Made by a program: the position numbers and the translations under genes
Shown here: positions 24,339 to 33,592 of the stretch, piece by piece
Layout of the letters: each line of letters starts with the position of its first letter
Position numbering within the stretch: the stretch's first letter is position 1
NCBI RefSeq assembly: GCF_026626705.1
Contig: NZ_JAPNKC010000001.1
Location: forward strand, 11,836,001 to 11,900,000
DNA: 64,000 nt
From: Pyxidicoccus sp. MSG2
Lineage (GTDB): Bacteria; Myxococcota; Myxococcia; Myxococcales; Myxococcaceae
Reading direction: 5' to 3'
The notes under the pieces: generated by a model
The model's input: the letters and a program-made list of their open reading frames with translations, nothing else
The model's database searches: none
What the model was told of the DNA's origin: nothing

Positions 24339-25850
24339 ATGAAGCAGGTGAGTGATTGGAAGCGAATCCCGTGGCGTCTGGCGCTGGGAGGCGTCGCGCT
24401 GGCATGGGCGGCTGGCTGTGGCGAGGCGCCTCCGGAGGCCTCGCCTCCCATGACGACGCCGGAAGTGACTCCGGAAGTCGTCGTCCCGGAGCAGTCCTCC
24501 CACCCGGAGCGCCGCGGCATCGGCGCGGTGGCGCTGCCGCCACGGGGCCCCTCGGCGCAGGCCACCCCCCTGGACCCGCGCAGCTCGCTCATCGTCACCG
24601 ATGACGCCATCGTGAAGAACTTCCCGCTGCAGAAGGTGATGCAGCAACTGGTGACCCAGTCGGCCGTCGCGGGCCTCACCCCGCTGGCGCTCTTCCAGAA
24701 CTGGTGGAGCACGGCGACGCCGCCCGGCTGTACGCCGGGCTTCAACAACTTCCCCTACCAGTGTCCGCGCGTCGAGGGGAACCAGGCCACCGTCAATCCC
24801 TTCATCAATCCCTCGGTCAACCCGGACGAGTACGTCCCCACCGCGCTGGTCAACCGCTTCGACCTGGCGCCGGTGAGCGGGACGGACTGCGGCGAGTACC
24901 GCATCGTCTACGCGAAGCGCTCCGGAATCACCAACCCGGGCCAGCGCAACCTCCTCATCTTCGAGGCGGTGCTGCCCAACCCCACGCCGGCCCTCGGGCT
25001 CGCGGGCTGCATGCCGGTGGCGAACTTCTGGGCGTCGCTGACCACGGCCAGCCTCGCCACGCGCATCGCCGGGCTGCAGAACTTCTACTTCACCGGCCTG
25101 GGCGGCGGCTTCATGCCGGTGGTCCACTACGACAACTACGGCAACCGCACGGGGATTCCGGCCACGGGCCAGGTGCGCACCAACCAGTTCATGCAGCCGC
25201 CCTGGACGCTGCGTGAGTTCAAGGTCCTGCGCACGATGTGCGGCTCCGTGCCCTGCGCGCTGAACTTCCGGCCGGTGGTGGACTCGACCAATCCGGGTGG
25301 GCTGCTCTTCAACCCGGCCTCCGGTCATCCGGAGGCCTTCAACTTCCAGAACGCGCAGTTCCCGTCGCAGGTGCCCAACCTGGCCATCAACGACATCAAC
25401 CTGTTCAACTTCGCCTCCACGCAGCCGGAGAACAGCGGGCAGAGCAACGCTCAGGGCCCGGAGAATGACTACCTCTTCCACTTCGGCCCGGGCCCCAGCG
25501 TCTTCCACGGCAACATCCAGGCCGCGCTCACCGCCATCCCCAGCGCGCTGACGCCGCAGCAGGTCGTCGCGCGCTCGCTGGCCCTGTCGTGTGGGGGCTG
25601 CCACCAGCTCAGCAACGGCGCCAACCTGGGCGGCGGCATCATCTGGCCCCCGTCGCTGGGCTTCGTCCACGTGTCGGAGCAGACGTCCCCCGGCCCGTTC
25701 GGCCCGCGCTACAACATCTCCCCAGCGCTCACCGGTACCTTCCTGCCGCACCGTCAGGCCGTGCTGGAGACGTTCCTCAACTCCTCGTGCGGTGACGCCA
25801 TCTGCCAGCCGTGGGAGACGCACGCCGCCTGCACGCTGGACTGCCCGTAG
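24339..25850 (+). CDS. Secreted lipoprotein with one c-type haem motif
   Basis: A 503-residue protein. The lipoprotein signal is WRLALGGVALAWAAGC (Cys at 27), followed by a Pro/Glu-rich linker. A large beta-rich body (about 80-400) has aromatic and Asn-rich segments such as NNFPYQCPRV and FMPVVHYDNYGNRTG. A single haem-binding motif CGGCH lies at about 418-422 (LSLSCGGCHQLSNG), and a C-terminal Cys module CGDAICQPWETHAACTLDC resembles a small Ca-type repeat. An ATG at 24339 with GAGG 8 nt upstream begins the signal. One CxxCH suggests a c-type cytochrome, but the protein is far larger than usual and I recognise no oxidase or peroxidase domain. Confidence 0.8.
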   Translation: MKQVSDWKRIPWRLALGGVALAWAAGCGEAPPEASPPMTTPEVTPEVVVPEQSSHPERRGIGAVALPPRGPSAQATPLDPRSSLIVTDDAIVKNFPLQKVMQQLVTQSAVAGLTPLALFQNWWSTATPPGCTPGFNNFPYQCPRVEGNQATVNPFINPSVNPDEYVPTALVNRFDLAPVSGTDCGEYRIVYAKRSGITNPGQRNLLIFEAVLPNPTPALGLAGCMPVANFWASLTTASLATRIAGLQNFYFTGLGGGFMPVVHYDNYGNRTGIPATGQVRTNQFMQPPWTLREFKVLRTMCGSVPCALNFRPVVDSTNPGGLLFNPASGHPEAFNFQNAQFPSQVPNLAINDINLFNFASTQPENSGQSNAQGPENDYLFHFGPGPSVFHGNIQAALTAIPSALTPQQVVARSLALSCGGCHQLSNGANLGGGIIWPPSLGFVHVSEQTSPGPFGPRYNISPALTGTFLPHRQAVLETFLNSSCGDAICQPWETHAACTLDCP

Positions 25851-25864
25851 TCGCTCCACCCACT

Positions 25865-25898
25865 GTCTCGGGGCCCTGCGCACACCGGGCTCCGAGAC
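25865..25898. terminator. Strong hairpin after the haem-motif lipoprotein gene
   Basis: GTCTCGGGGCCC and GGGCTCCGAGAC form a 12-bp stem with one mismatch and a 10-nt loop, 15 nt after the stop codon. No T-run follows. Confidence 0.65.
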
Positions 25899-26382
25899 AT
25901 GTGTTCTGTGATTGAAGTCATCCAGGCCCGGGGCGGGTCAGTCCCGCCTCTGTAGTCAGACAGGAGCGTGCGGGTGTGTTTCGCATCCCGCTCCATGTTT
26001 ATGCTCTGGGTGTGCAAAGGCAGTCATAAACAAGGCATGGCGGCACACACGGGTTTTTAAGTAAGACCCGACTAGCCCGAAGGCGCCCCCTCGCCTTCGC
26101 GGCTCCCCTCATGCGCCCTCAGTTCGGCATGTCCGTGTGGCCTCATGGCTCGAAGGCTCGTCAGCCTTCCTGCCGGCCTTGCGGGGGCCTGCTTCTCACA
26201 CGCCTGCTCTGCCGCACGGAGTGTGAGCATCTGCTGCCGGTGCCGCTCTCCTCCGTGCAGGTCAGCGCTGTCGTCGCGCGCTCCCACCGCGCGCGGAGTG
26301 GAGCCGCCACCGGGAGCACCGTCCGATTCCGCTTCATCCACCGCGGCCGCGTTGGCCCCACCGAGTCGATGGGAATCCCGCC
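25899..26382. other. Long intergenic leader before the NRPS operon
   Basis: About 480 nt without a credible gene. Short open frames have no ribosome site and unlikely composition. It holds one perfect 8-bp hairpin (26078-26099) and, just before it, a locally A+T-richer stretch (TTTTTAAGTAAG at 26054) that may carry the operon promoter. I could not identify a specific promoter or riboswitch. Confidence 0.5.
26078..26099 (+). promoter_or_regulatory. Hairpin in the NRPS leader
   Basis: CGAAGGCG and CGCCTTCG form a perfect 8-bp stem with a 6-nt C-rich loop, 283 nt before the NRPS ATG. It could be an attenuator or terminator. There is no T-run. Confidence 0.4.
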
Positions 26383-29300
26383 ATGGAACCATTGAAGAAG
26401 AGCTTCCCCGCGCCGGAGCGGGCTCGCACGCCGGTCATCGTGGCGCGCACGGAGGAAGCGGAGCTGTCCTTCGCCCAGCTCCGGTTGTGGCTCGTGGACC
26501 AGTACCAGTCGGGCACCTCGCTCTACAACATCCCGGCCGCGCTGCGGCTGAAGGGCGCGCTCGACGTGCCGGCGCTGGAGCGGGCCTTCACGGAGGTGGT
26601 GCGCCGCCACCAGTCGCTGCGCACCACGTTCCGCGCGCGTGAGGGCCGGCCCGTCCAGGTCATCCACCCCGGCATGCCGTGCGAGCTGGACGTGGCGGAC
26701 CTGCGGCGCCTGCCCGGGCCGGAGCGGGACGCGGAGGCCCTGCGCCTCGCGCGCGAGGAGGCCCGGCGCCCCTTCGACCTGACGCGCGGGCCGCTGCTGC
26801 GCACCGGGCTCGTCCGTCTCTCGGAGCAGGAGCACGTGCTGCTGGTGACGATGCACCACATCGTCTCCGACGCGTGGTCGCTCTCCGTGCTCATCCGCGA
26901 GGTGGGCGCGCTGTACGACGCCTTCCTCTCCGGCCAGCCGTCGCCACTGCCGGAGCTGCCCATCCAGTACGCGGACTACGCCGTGCGCCAGCGCGAGTGG
27001 CTCCAGGAGGACGTGCTGGACGGGCAGCTCGCGTACTGGAAGCGGCAGTTGGAGGGCGCGCCGCCCCAGCTGGAGCTGCCCACGGACCGGCCGCGCACCG
27101 CGGACACGCGCAACCCGGGTGCGATGATGCACGTGGAGCTGCCTTCGGCCCTCACCCGGAACCTGCGCAGCTTCTGCCGCGCGGAAGGGGCCACGCTGTT
27201 CATGGCCCTGCTGGCGGGGCTGCAGGCGGTGCTGGCGCGTTACTCGGGCCAGGACGACCTCTGCGTGGGCGCGCCCATCGCCGGGCGCCGTCAGGCGGAG
27301 ACGGAGGGGCTCATCGGCTTCTTCGTCAACACGCTGGTGCTGCGCACGCGGCTGGGCGGAGACCCCACGTTCCGCGAGCTGCTCGCCCGCGTGAAGGAGG
27401 TGACGCTGGGCGCCTACTCCCACCAGGACGTGCCCTTCGAGAAGCTGGTGGAGGTGCTCCAGCCGGCGCGGCAGCTCGGGCACACGCCGTTCTTCCAGGT
27501 GGCGCTGGGGCTGCTCAACACGCCGCCCCTGGAGCTGTCGCTGCGCGGCCTCACGCTCACGCCGCTGGACGCGGTGGACAGTGGCACGTCCAAGTTCGAT
27601 TTCACCCTCACGCTGGTGGAGTCTCCCCAGCGAATCGCAGGCACCCTGGAGTACCGGACGGACTTGTTCGATCCGGCCACCGCGGCGCGGATGATGGAGC
27701 ACCTGCGCGTGCTCCTGGAGAACGCCGTCCTCTACCCGGCGCGGCGCCTGTCCGAGCTGTCCCTCCAGCCCACCGTGGAGCGGCGCCGGGTGCTGGTGGA
27801 CTGGAATGCCACCTCCGTGGAGTACCCGCGCGACGTCAGCCTGCCCTCGTTGTTCGAGGCCCGCGCCGCCAGCACCCCGGACGCCGTGGCGGTGGAGTCG
27901 GCGGGCCGGGCCTTCACCTACGCGGAGCTGGACCGAAGCGCCAACCGGCTCGCCAACCACCTGCTCGCCGAGGGTGTACGCCTCGGAGACAGGGTGGCCC
28001 TGTGCCTGGAGCACTCGCCGGAGGCCGTGGTGGCCGTGCTCGGCATCCTGAAGGCCGGCGCCGCCTATGTGCCACTGGACCCGTCCGCTCCGGCCGAGCG
28101 GCTCGGCTTCATGCTGGAGGACACCGGTGCCGCGCGCGTGCTCACGCTGGAGGGCGCGTCGCGGCACCTTCCCCCGGGCGGAGTGCGGCCGCTCTTCCTC
28201 GACGCGGACGCCGCGCGCATCGCCGCCGCGCCGGACACAGCGCCACGCATGGAGACCACGGGCGCGGACCTGGCGTACGTCATGTACACGTCCGGTTCCA
28301 CCGGCCGGCCCAAGGGCGTCTGCGTACCCCACCGCGCGGTGACGCGGCTGGTGCTGGGCACGGGCTTCGCGCGGCTGGGACCTGACGAGGTCTTCCTCCA
28401 ATTGGCGCCGCTGGCCTTCGACGCCTCCACCTTCGAGCTGTGGGGCAGCCTGCTCCACGGCGCCCGGCTGGTGGTGCCGCCGCCGCATCCGCTGTCGCTG
28501 GAGGAGCTGGGCCGCGTCCTGGACAGGCACGGCATCACCACGCTGTGGCTGACGGCCGCGCTCTACGAGCAGATGGTCGCGGGCCAGCCGGCGTCCCTCG
28601 CGCGGGTGCGGCAGGTGCTCGCTGGCGGCGATGTGCTGCCGCCGGAGCGTGTGCGCGAGCACCTGGTCCTCGGCGGGCGGCTGGTGAATGGCTACGGCCC
28701 CACGGAGGGCACCACCTTCACCTGCTGCCACGTGCTGACGGACCCGGCCGGGGTGGGGCACTCGGTCTCCATCGGCCGGCCCATCGCGAACACGCGCGTG
28801 TACCTGCTGGACGCGCACCTGCGGCCGGTGCCCGTGGGCGTGCCGGGCGAGCTGTTCATCGGGGGCGACGGCCTGGCCTGGGGCTACCTGCGGCGGCCGG
28901 AGCTGACGGCGGAGTGCTTCATCCCGGACCCGTACAGCTCCACGCCCGGCGCTCGCCTCTACCGTTCCGGAGACCTCGCGCGGTGGCTGCCGGACGGGCG
29001 GCTGCAGTTCCACGGTCGCCGCGACGCGCAGGTGAAGCTGCGCGGTTTCCGAATCGAACCCGGCGAGGTGGAGGTGGCGCTGTCCCGCCACCCGGGCGTG
29101 CGCGAGGTGACGGTGGTGGCGCGCGACGACATGCCCGGCGGCAAGGCGCTGGTGGCGTACCTCGCGCCGCGCAACGCCGACACGCCGGACCCCCAGGTCC
29201 TGCGCGCCTTCCTCCGCAAGAGCCTGCCCGAGTACATGGTGCCGTCGGCCTTCGTCGTGCTGGACGCGCTGCCCGTCACCAGCAACGGCAAGGTGGACCG

Positions 29301-30927
29301 GCGCGCGCTGCCACACCCGGACACGGTGGGCGCGGGCGTGAAGGGCCGTGAGTCGGTGGCGCCGCGCACACCCGTGGAGGAGCAGGTCGCCGCGCTGGTG
29401 TGCCAGGTGCTCCGGCGCGAGCGCGTCAGCGTGCACGACGACTTCTTCGCGCTGGGCGGTCACTCGTTGCTCGCCACCCAGCTGCTCTCCCGCATGCAGC
29501 ACACGCTGGGCGTGGAGCTGCCGCTGCGCGCCATGTTCGAGGGGCCCACCGTGGCCGACCTCGCGCGGCGCATCGAGGCGGAGCAGGGCGCGCCGGTGCG
29601 CTCACTGCCCCCGCTGGTCCGCGTGCCTCGCGACGGGCCGCTGCCGCTGTCCTTCTCGCAGGAGCGGCTCTGGAAGCTGTTCAAGCTGAACCCCGCGTCC
29701 ACGGCCTACAACCAGCTGGGGACGTACCGCTTCGTCGGGGACATGAAGGTGGAGGCGCTCCACGGCGCGCTCCAGGCGATGGTGGACCGGCACGAGTCGC
29801 TGCGCACCACCTTCGTCGAGGAGGACGGGCGCCCGTTGCAGAAGGTGGCCCCGTCGTTCCACTTCGCGCTGCCGGTGACGGACCTGCGCGGGCGGGAGGA
29901 CGCGCGGGACGAGGTGTTCCGGCGCATCTCCGAGGAGGCGCGCCGTCCTTTCGACCTGACGCGCGGGCCGCTGGTGCGCGGTGAGCTGTTCCGGCTCGCG
30001 GACGACGAGCACCTGCTGCTCTTCAGCAAGCACCACATCCTGTCGGACGGCTGGTCCGAGGGCATCCTCACCCGCGAGGTGGGGCTGTTCTATACGGCGC
30101 TCTCCACGGGCGTGACGCTGGCGCTGCCGCCGCTGCGCGTGCAGTACCCGGACTTCGCGGCGTGGCAGCGGGGCTGGCTCGCCGGGAGCGAGCTGGAGTC
30201 CCGGCTGGGCTACTGGCGCGCGGCGCTGGCCGGCGCGCCCACGTTGCTCGCCCTCCCCACCGACAAGCCCCGGCCGGCGACGCGGACCTTCAACGGCGCC
30301 TCGCTGCCGGTGGAACTGGGCCGCACGCACAGCGACGCGCTCAACGCCCTCTGCCAGCAGGAGCGGGTGACGCCCTTCATGGCGCTGCTGGCCCTGTTCG
30401 GCGCGGTGCTCTGCCGCGAGTCGGGCCAGGACGAGGTCGTCATCGGCTCGCCCATCGCCAACCGCACGCTGCCGGACCTGGAGCCGCTCATCGGCCTCTT
30501 CGTGAACGGGCTGGCGCTCCGCGTGGACCTGCGCGGCGGCCCCTCCTTCCGCCAGCTCCTCGCCCGCGTGCGGGACGTCACCCTGGGCGCGTACGCGCAC
30601 CAGGAGGTGCCCTTCGAGCAGGTGGTGGACGCCATCGGCGTCCAGCGGCTGCCCAACCGCCCGCCGCTCTTCCAGGCCATGTTCGCGCTGCAGAACGCGC
30701 CCGCGGAGCCGGTGCCGCTGCCCGGCCTGACGCTGGCACCCATGGAGTCCACGGACCGGGGTAGCTCCATCTACGAGCTGTCCCTGGCGTTCTACGAGAG
30801 GGAGGGCGGCTTCAGCGGCAGCCTGGAGTTCAACACCGACCTGTTCGAGCCCACCACCGCGGAGCGCTGGCGCGACGCGCTGCTCGCGCTCATGGACCGG
30901 GTGCTGGCGAACCCCGATTCGCTGTGA
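26383..30927 (+). CDS. Non-ribosomal peptide synthetase, C-A-PCP-C
   Basis: A 1514-residue single-module NRPS. C1 spans about 20-450 with HHIVSDAWS near 158 (usual HHxxxDG, here Ala for Gly). The A domain spans about 490-985 with YTSGSTGRPKG near 635, FDASTFELWG and the core Lys in NGKVDRR. The PCP has GGHSLLATQ, phosphopantetheine Ser near 1028. C2 spans about 1085-1514 with HHILSDGWS near 1217. Specificity residues read by hand against GrsA give D-A-F-W-L-G-G-T-F-K, which resembles valine codes as I remember them. There is no TE, reductase or second PCP, so the final C domain may release the product by condensing it with an amine. The ribosome site is weak. It is the first gene of a five-gene operon. 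Confidence 0.93.
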   Translation: MEPLKKSFPAPERARTPVIVARTEEAELSFAQLRLWLVDQYQSGTSLYNIPAALRLKGALDVPALERAFTEVVRRHQSLRTTFRAREGRPVQVIHPGMPCELDVADLRRLPGPERDAEALRLAREEARRPFDLTRGPLLRTGLVRLSEQEHVLLVTMHHIVSDAWSLSVLIREVGALYDAFLSGQPSPLPELPIQYADYAVRQREWLQEDVLDGQLAYWKRQLEGAPPQLELPTDRPRTADTRNPGAMMHVELPSALTRNLRSFCRAEGATLFMALLAGLQAVLARYSGQDDLCVGAPIAGRRQAETEGLIGFFVNTLVLRTRLGGDPTFRELLARVKEVTLGAYSHQDVPFEKLVEVLQPARQLGHTPFFQVALGLLNTPPLELSLRGLTLTPLDAVDSGTSKFDFTLTLVESPQRIAGTLEYRTDLFDPATAARMMEHLRVLLENAVLYPARRLSELSLQPTVERRRVLVDWNATSVEYPRDVSLPSLFEARAASTPDAVAVESAGRAFTYAELDRSANRLANHLLAEGVRLGDRVALCLEHSPEAVVAVLGILKAGAAYVPLDPSAPAERLGFMLEDTGAARVLTLEGASRHLPPGGVRPLFLDADAARIAAAPDTAPRMETTGADLAYVMYTSGSTGRPKGVCVPHRAVTRLVLGTGFARLGPDEVFLQLAPLAFDASTFELWGSLLHGARLVVPPPHPLSLEELGRVLDRHGITTLWLTAALYEQMVAGQPASLARVRQVLAGGDVLPPERVREHLVLGGRLVNGYGPTEGTTFTCCHVLTDPAGVGHSVSIGRPIANTRVYLLDAHLRPVPVGVPGELFIGGDGLAWGYLRRPELTAECFIPDPYSSTPGARLYRSGDLARWLPDGRLQFHGRRDAQVKLRGFRIEPGEVEVALSRHPGVREVTVVARDDMPGGKALVAYLAPRNADTPDPQVLRAFLRKSLPEYMVPSAFVVLDALPVTSNGKVDRRALPHPDTVGAGVKGRESVAPRTPVEEQVAALVCQVLRRERVSVHDDFFALGGHSLLATQLLSRMQHTLGVELPLRAMFEGPTVADLARRIEAEQGAPVRSLPPLVRVPRDGPLPLSFSQERLWKLFKLNPASTAYNQLGTYRFVGDMKVEALHGALQAMVDRHESLRTTFVEEDGRPLQKVAPSFHFALPVTDLRGREDARDEVFRRISEEARRPFDLTRGPLVRGELFRLADDEHLLLFSKHHILSDGWSEGILTREVGLFYTALSTGVTLALPPLRVQYPDFAAWQRGWLAGSELESRLGYWRAALAGAPTLLALPTDKPRPATRTFNGASLPVELGRTHSDALNALCQQERVTPFMALLALFGAVLCRESGQDEVVIGSPIANRTLPDLEPLIGLFVNGLALRVDLRGGPSFRQLLARVRDVTLGAYAHQEVPFEQVVDAIGVQRLPNRPPLFQAMFALQNAPAEPVPLPGLTLAPMESTDRGSSIYELSLAFYEREGGFSGSLEFNTDLFEPTTAERWRDALLALMDRVLANPDSL

Positions 30928-30935
30928 GGTCTTCC

Positions 30936-32150
30936 ATGGAAGAGAAGAACCGCTACCGCAACACGGAGTCGATGATCGTCCACGGCAATCCCTCCTTCCA
31001 GGCGGCGAAGGAGGCGGGGCTCCTGGACCTGTCGGTGCGCAACACCGGACGGGGCTCGCTCGAGCTGCCGGACGGCCGCGAGTTCATCAACATGTGCTCC
31101 TGCTCGTACCTGGGGCTGGACTCGCACCCCGACGTGCTCGAGGGCGCGATTGACGCGCTCCGCCGCGAGAAGACCATGGACATGGCCATCTCCCGGCTGC
31201 GGGTGCGCGTGTCCATCCTGGACGAGCTGGAGGAGGAGCTGTCCCGCCTCTGGCGCGCGAAGACGGTGGTCACCACCACGGCCAGCGCCGCCAGCGCGGG
31301 GCTGTTGCCGCTCATCGCCTCGGGGCACCTGCTGCCCGAGAAGCAGAAGCCGGTGCTCGTCTTCGACAAGGCGGCGCACTTCTCGATGAACCTCATCAAG
31401 CCCATCTGCGCGGACGAGACGGAGGTGCTCACGTCGCCGCACAACGACCTGGACTTCCTGGAGGACGTCTGCCGCAAGCACGCGCGCGTGGCCTACGTGG
31501 CGGACGGCTTCTACTCCATGGGCGGCGCGGCGGTGGTGAAGGAGCTGCTCGCGCTGCAGGACCGCTACGGCCTGTTCCTCTACTTCGACGATTCGCACTC
31601 CCTCTCGCTCTACGGCACGTCGGGCGAGGGCTTCGTGCGGACGCTGATTGGAGGCGAGGTGGGGCCGCGCACCATCATCATCGGTTCGCTGGGCAAGGGC
31701 TTCGGCACGGCGGGTGGGGCGGTGATGCTCGGCGCGGCCCACCACACGGACCTGGTGGGGCGCTTCGCCGGGCCGCTGGGCTGGTCGCAGAGCCTGTGCA
31801 TCCCCGCCATCGGCGCCGGCCTGGGCTCCGCGCGCCTGCACGGGTCGGCGGAGCTGTCGAAGCGGCAGCAGGCGCTGCGCGCCAACATCCGCGCCTTCGA
31901 CGAGCGCATCCCCACGCGCACCACGGGCGAGGACTTCCCCATCAAGGTCATCGAGGTGGGCCCCGAGGCCGCGGCGGTGGAGCGCTCGCGCCGGATGCTG
32001 GAGCGGGGCTTCTACACGTCGGCCGTGTTCTTCCCCATCGTCCCCAGGGGGCGGGCGGGCCTGCGCATCATGCTGCGCGCCAACCTGTCCCGGGACGACG
32101 TGCAGCGATTGTGTGACGCCGTGCAGGAAGTGTCAGCGCCGGTGGCTTGA
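30936..32150 (+). CDS. Alpha-oxoamine synthase (PLP-dependent)
   Basis: A 404-residue enzyme of the AONS family (serine palmitoyltransferase, KBL, BioF, ALAS), which joins an amino acid and an acyl thioester with loss of CO2 to give an alpha-aminoketone. Motifs: MCSCSYLGLDSHP near 50, the VADGFYSMGGA and YFDDSHSLSLYG blocks that bind PLP, the Schiff-base Lys in GSLGKGFGTAGG near 255, and RIMLRANLS at the C-terminus. It has no fused carrier domain. GAGGT lies 7 nt before the ATG, and the gene starts 8 nt after the NRPS stop, so they are co-transcribed. The acyl donor is probably a CoA or carrier-bound thioester made by the next three genes, or the NRPS carrier. That is inference. Confidence 0.93.
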   Translation: MEEKNRYRNTESMIVHGNPSFQAAKEAGLLDLSVRNTGRGSLELPDGREFINMCSCSYLGLDSHPDVLEGAIDALRREKTMDMAISRLRVRVSILDELEEELSRLWRAKTVVTTTASAASAGLLPLIASGHLLPEKQKPVLVFDKAAHFSMNLIKPICADETEVLTSPHNDLDFLEDVCRKHARVAYVADGFYSMGGAAVVKELLALQDRYGLFLYFDDSHSLSLYGTSGEGFVRTLIGGEVGPRTIIIGSLGKGFGTAGGAVMLGAAHHTDLVGRFAGPLGWSQSLCIPAIGAGLGSARLHGSAELSKRQQALRANIRAFDERIPTRTTGEDFPIKVIEVGPEAAAVERSRRMLERGFYTSAVFFPIVPRGRAGLRIMLRANLSRDDVQRLCDAVQEVSAPVA

Positions 32151-32170
32151 AGAGAGAAAGCGGAGGCGTC

Positions 32171-33061
32171 ATGCCGTTGCCCATTCCCAGCAGGACCTAC
32201 CTCGTGACTCCCGCCCTGGACCCCACGCGCTTCGACAAGGCGGCGGCGGTGGGGGCGGACGTGGGGTTGCTCGACCTGGAGGACGGTGTGCCCGGGGCCC
32301 TCAAGGCCGAGGCGCGCCGGCTCGCCGTCGACCACCTCTGTCGCACCCGCCCCAGGGGCCCCATGACGGTGCGCATCAACAGCCTGCGCACCGTGGACGG
32401 CCTGCGGGACGTGCTCGCCCTGCTGGACGCGGACGCCCAGCCCGACGCCATCCTGCTGCCCAAGGTGGAGTCGCCCGTGGAGTTGCAGCAGCTCGACGAG
32501 CTGCTCGGCGAGCGCATCCCGGACGCCGTGCTGCTGGCCATCATCGAGACGCCCCGGGGCGTGTCGGCGGTGGACGCCATCGCCGGTGCCACGCCCCGGC
32601 TGCGGGGCCTCATCTTCGGCGCGGCGGACCTGTCGTCGCAGCTCGGCGTGCCGATGACGTGGGAGCCCATGCTGTACGCGCGCTCACGCATCGCCATGGC
32701 CGCGGGCCTCGCCGGGCTGGCCGCCATCGACTCGCCCTTCTTCGACCTGGAGGACCCGGAGGGCCTGGCGGAGGAGACGCGCCGGGCGCGCGCGCTGGGC
32801 TTCACCGCGAAGATCGTCATCCACCCGGACCAGGTGGACCTCATCCACGAGGCGCTCCGTCCCACCGCCCGCATGGTGGACCACGCACGGCGCGTGCTGG
32901 CCCAGGCGGATGACGGGAAGGGTGGCATCCACCTCGTGGGTGGCAACATGGTGGGCCCTCCGCTGGTGGCGGCCGCGCGGCGGGTGCTGGCGAGCGTGAA
33001 GCTGGAGGAGGCCCTGGAGCCCGTCGCGCTGCGCACGAGCGCCGGCAGGGGAGACACATGA
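32171..33061 (+). CDS. CitE-like CoA-ester lyase (HpcH/HpaI family)
   Basis: A 296-residue TIM-barrel enzyme of the citrate lyase beta / malyl-CoA / citramalyl-CoA lyase family. Conserved pieces: GLLDLEDGV near 30 (Mg ligand Glu/Asp), TVRINSL with catalytic Arg near 66, AILLPKVES near 95, IIETPRGV near 122 (Mg Glu) and FGAADLSSQLG near 148, then KIVIHPDQV near 216. Such enzymes cleave or form 3-hydroxyacyl-CoA diacids. CGGAGG lies 6 nt before the ATG at 32171. Its stop overlaps the next start as ATGA. Beside a MaoC hydratase and an AONS, it may make an unusual branched or diacid acyl-CoA for the cluster. Confidence 0.9.
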   Translation: MPLPIPSRTYLVTPALDPTRFDKAAAVGADVGLLDLEDGVPGALKAEARRLAVDHLCRTRPRGPMTVRINSLRTVDGLRDVLALLDADAQPDAILLPKVESPVELQQLDELLGERIPDAVLLAIIETPRGVSAVDAIAGATPRLRGLIFGAADLSSQLGVPMTWEPMLYARSRIAMAAGLAGLAAIDSPFFDLEDPEGLAEETRRARALGFTAKIVIHPDQVDLIHEALRPTARMVDHARRVLAQADDGKGGIHLVGGNMVGPPLVAAARRVLASVKLEEALEPVALRTSAGRGDT

Positions 33062-33585
33062 AGAAGATGGTCACCGCCCACAAGAAGGTGGGCAAGCAGC
33101 GCTACCGCGAGACGCACGGCCTCTATTACGAGGACTTCGAGGTGGGCGACGTGTTCGAGCACCGGCCCGGGCGCACCCTCACCGACGTGGACAACATCTG
33201 GCAGTCGCTGCTGTGCCTCAACACGCACCCGCTCCACATCGACGCGGTGTACGCCAGCAAGACGGAGTGGAAGCGGCCGCTGATGTCGAGCCTGGTGACG
33301 CTGGCCATCGTTGGAGGTATGAGCCTCAACAGCACCAGCGCCAAGGGCGTGGCCAACCTGGGCTGGGACAAGGTCCGTCTCACCGCCCCCGTCTTCGTGG
33401 GCGACACCATCTACGCGGAGAGCCGCGTGCTGGACAAACGCATGTCGAAGTCGCGCAAGACGCAGGGCGTGGTCTCCGTGGAGACGAAGGGCGTGAAGGC
33501 GGACGGCACCGTCTTCATGACCTTCGAGCGTTCCTTCCTGGTGCCGCTGCGCAAGCACGCGGTGGACGTCGATGCCAACTACTGA
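33058..33585 (+). CDS. MaoC-family hotdog dehydratase/hydratase
   Basis: A 175-residue single-hotdog enzyme of the mesaconyl-/itaconyl-CoA hydratase-like branch of MaoC proteins: RETHGLYYEDFEVGDVFEH, PGRTLTDVDN, LCLNTHPLHID and ANLGWDKVRL with PVFVGDTIYAES. The loop carries N-T-H-P-L-H where classic R-hydratases have D-x-N-P-x-H. I recall this variant as normal in the branch but am not certain. The start overlaps the CitE-like stop (ATGA), so the two are translated together. CitE-like lyase plus this type of hydratase recalls the beta-methylmalyl/mesaconyl-CoA and citramalyl/itaconyl-CoA pairs. Confidence 0.88.
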   Translation: MKKMVTAHKKVGKQRYRETHGLYYEDFEVGDVFEHRPGRTLTDVDNIWQSLLCLNTHPLHIDAVYASKTEWKRPLMSSLVTLAIVGGMSLNSTSAKGVANLGWDKVRLTAPVFVGDTIYAESRVLDKRMSKSRKTQGVVSVETKGVKADGTVFMTFERSFLVPLRKHAVDVDANY

Positions 33586-33592
33586 AGCGGCC

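Noticed and set aside
26161..29502. A 1113-codon open frame on the minus strand opposite the NRPS gene
   Set aside because: It is a high-G+C shadow: Arg/His/Gln-rich, no domain motifs, no ribosome site, and it lies entirely over a well-supported NRPS gene. Similar long antisense frames elsewhere were rejected for the same reason.
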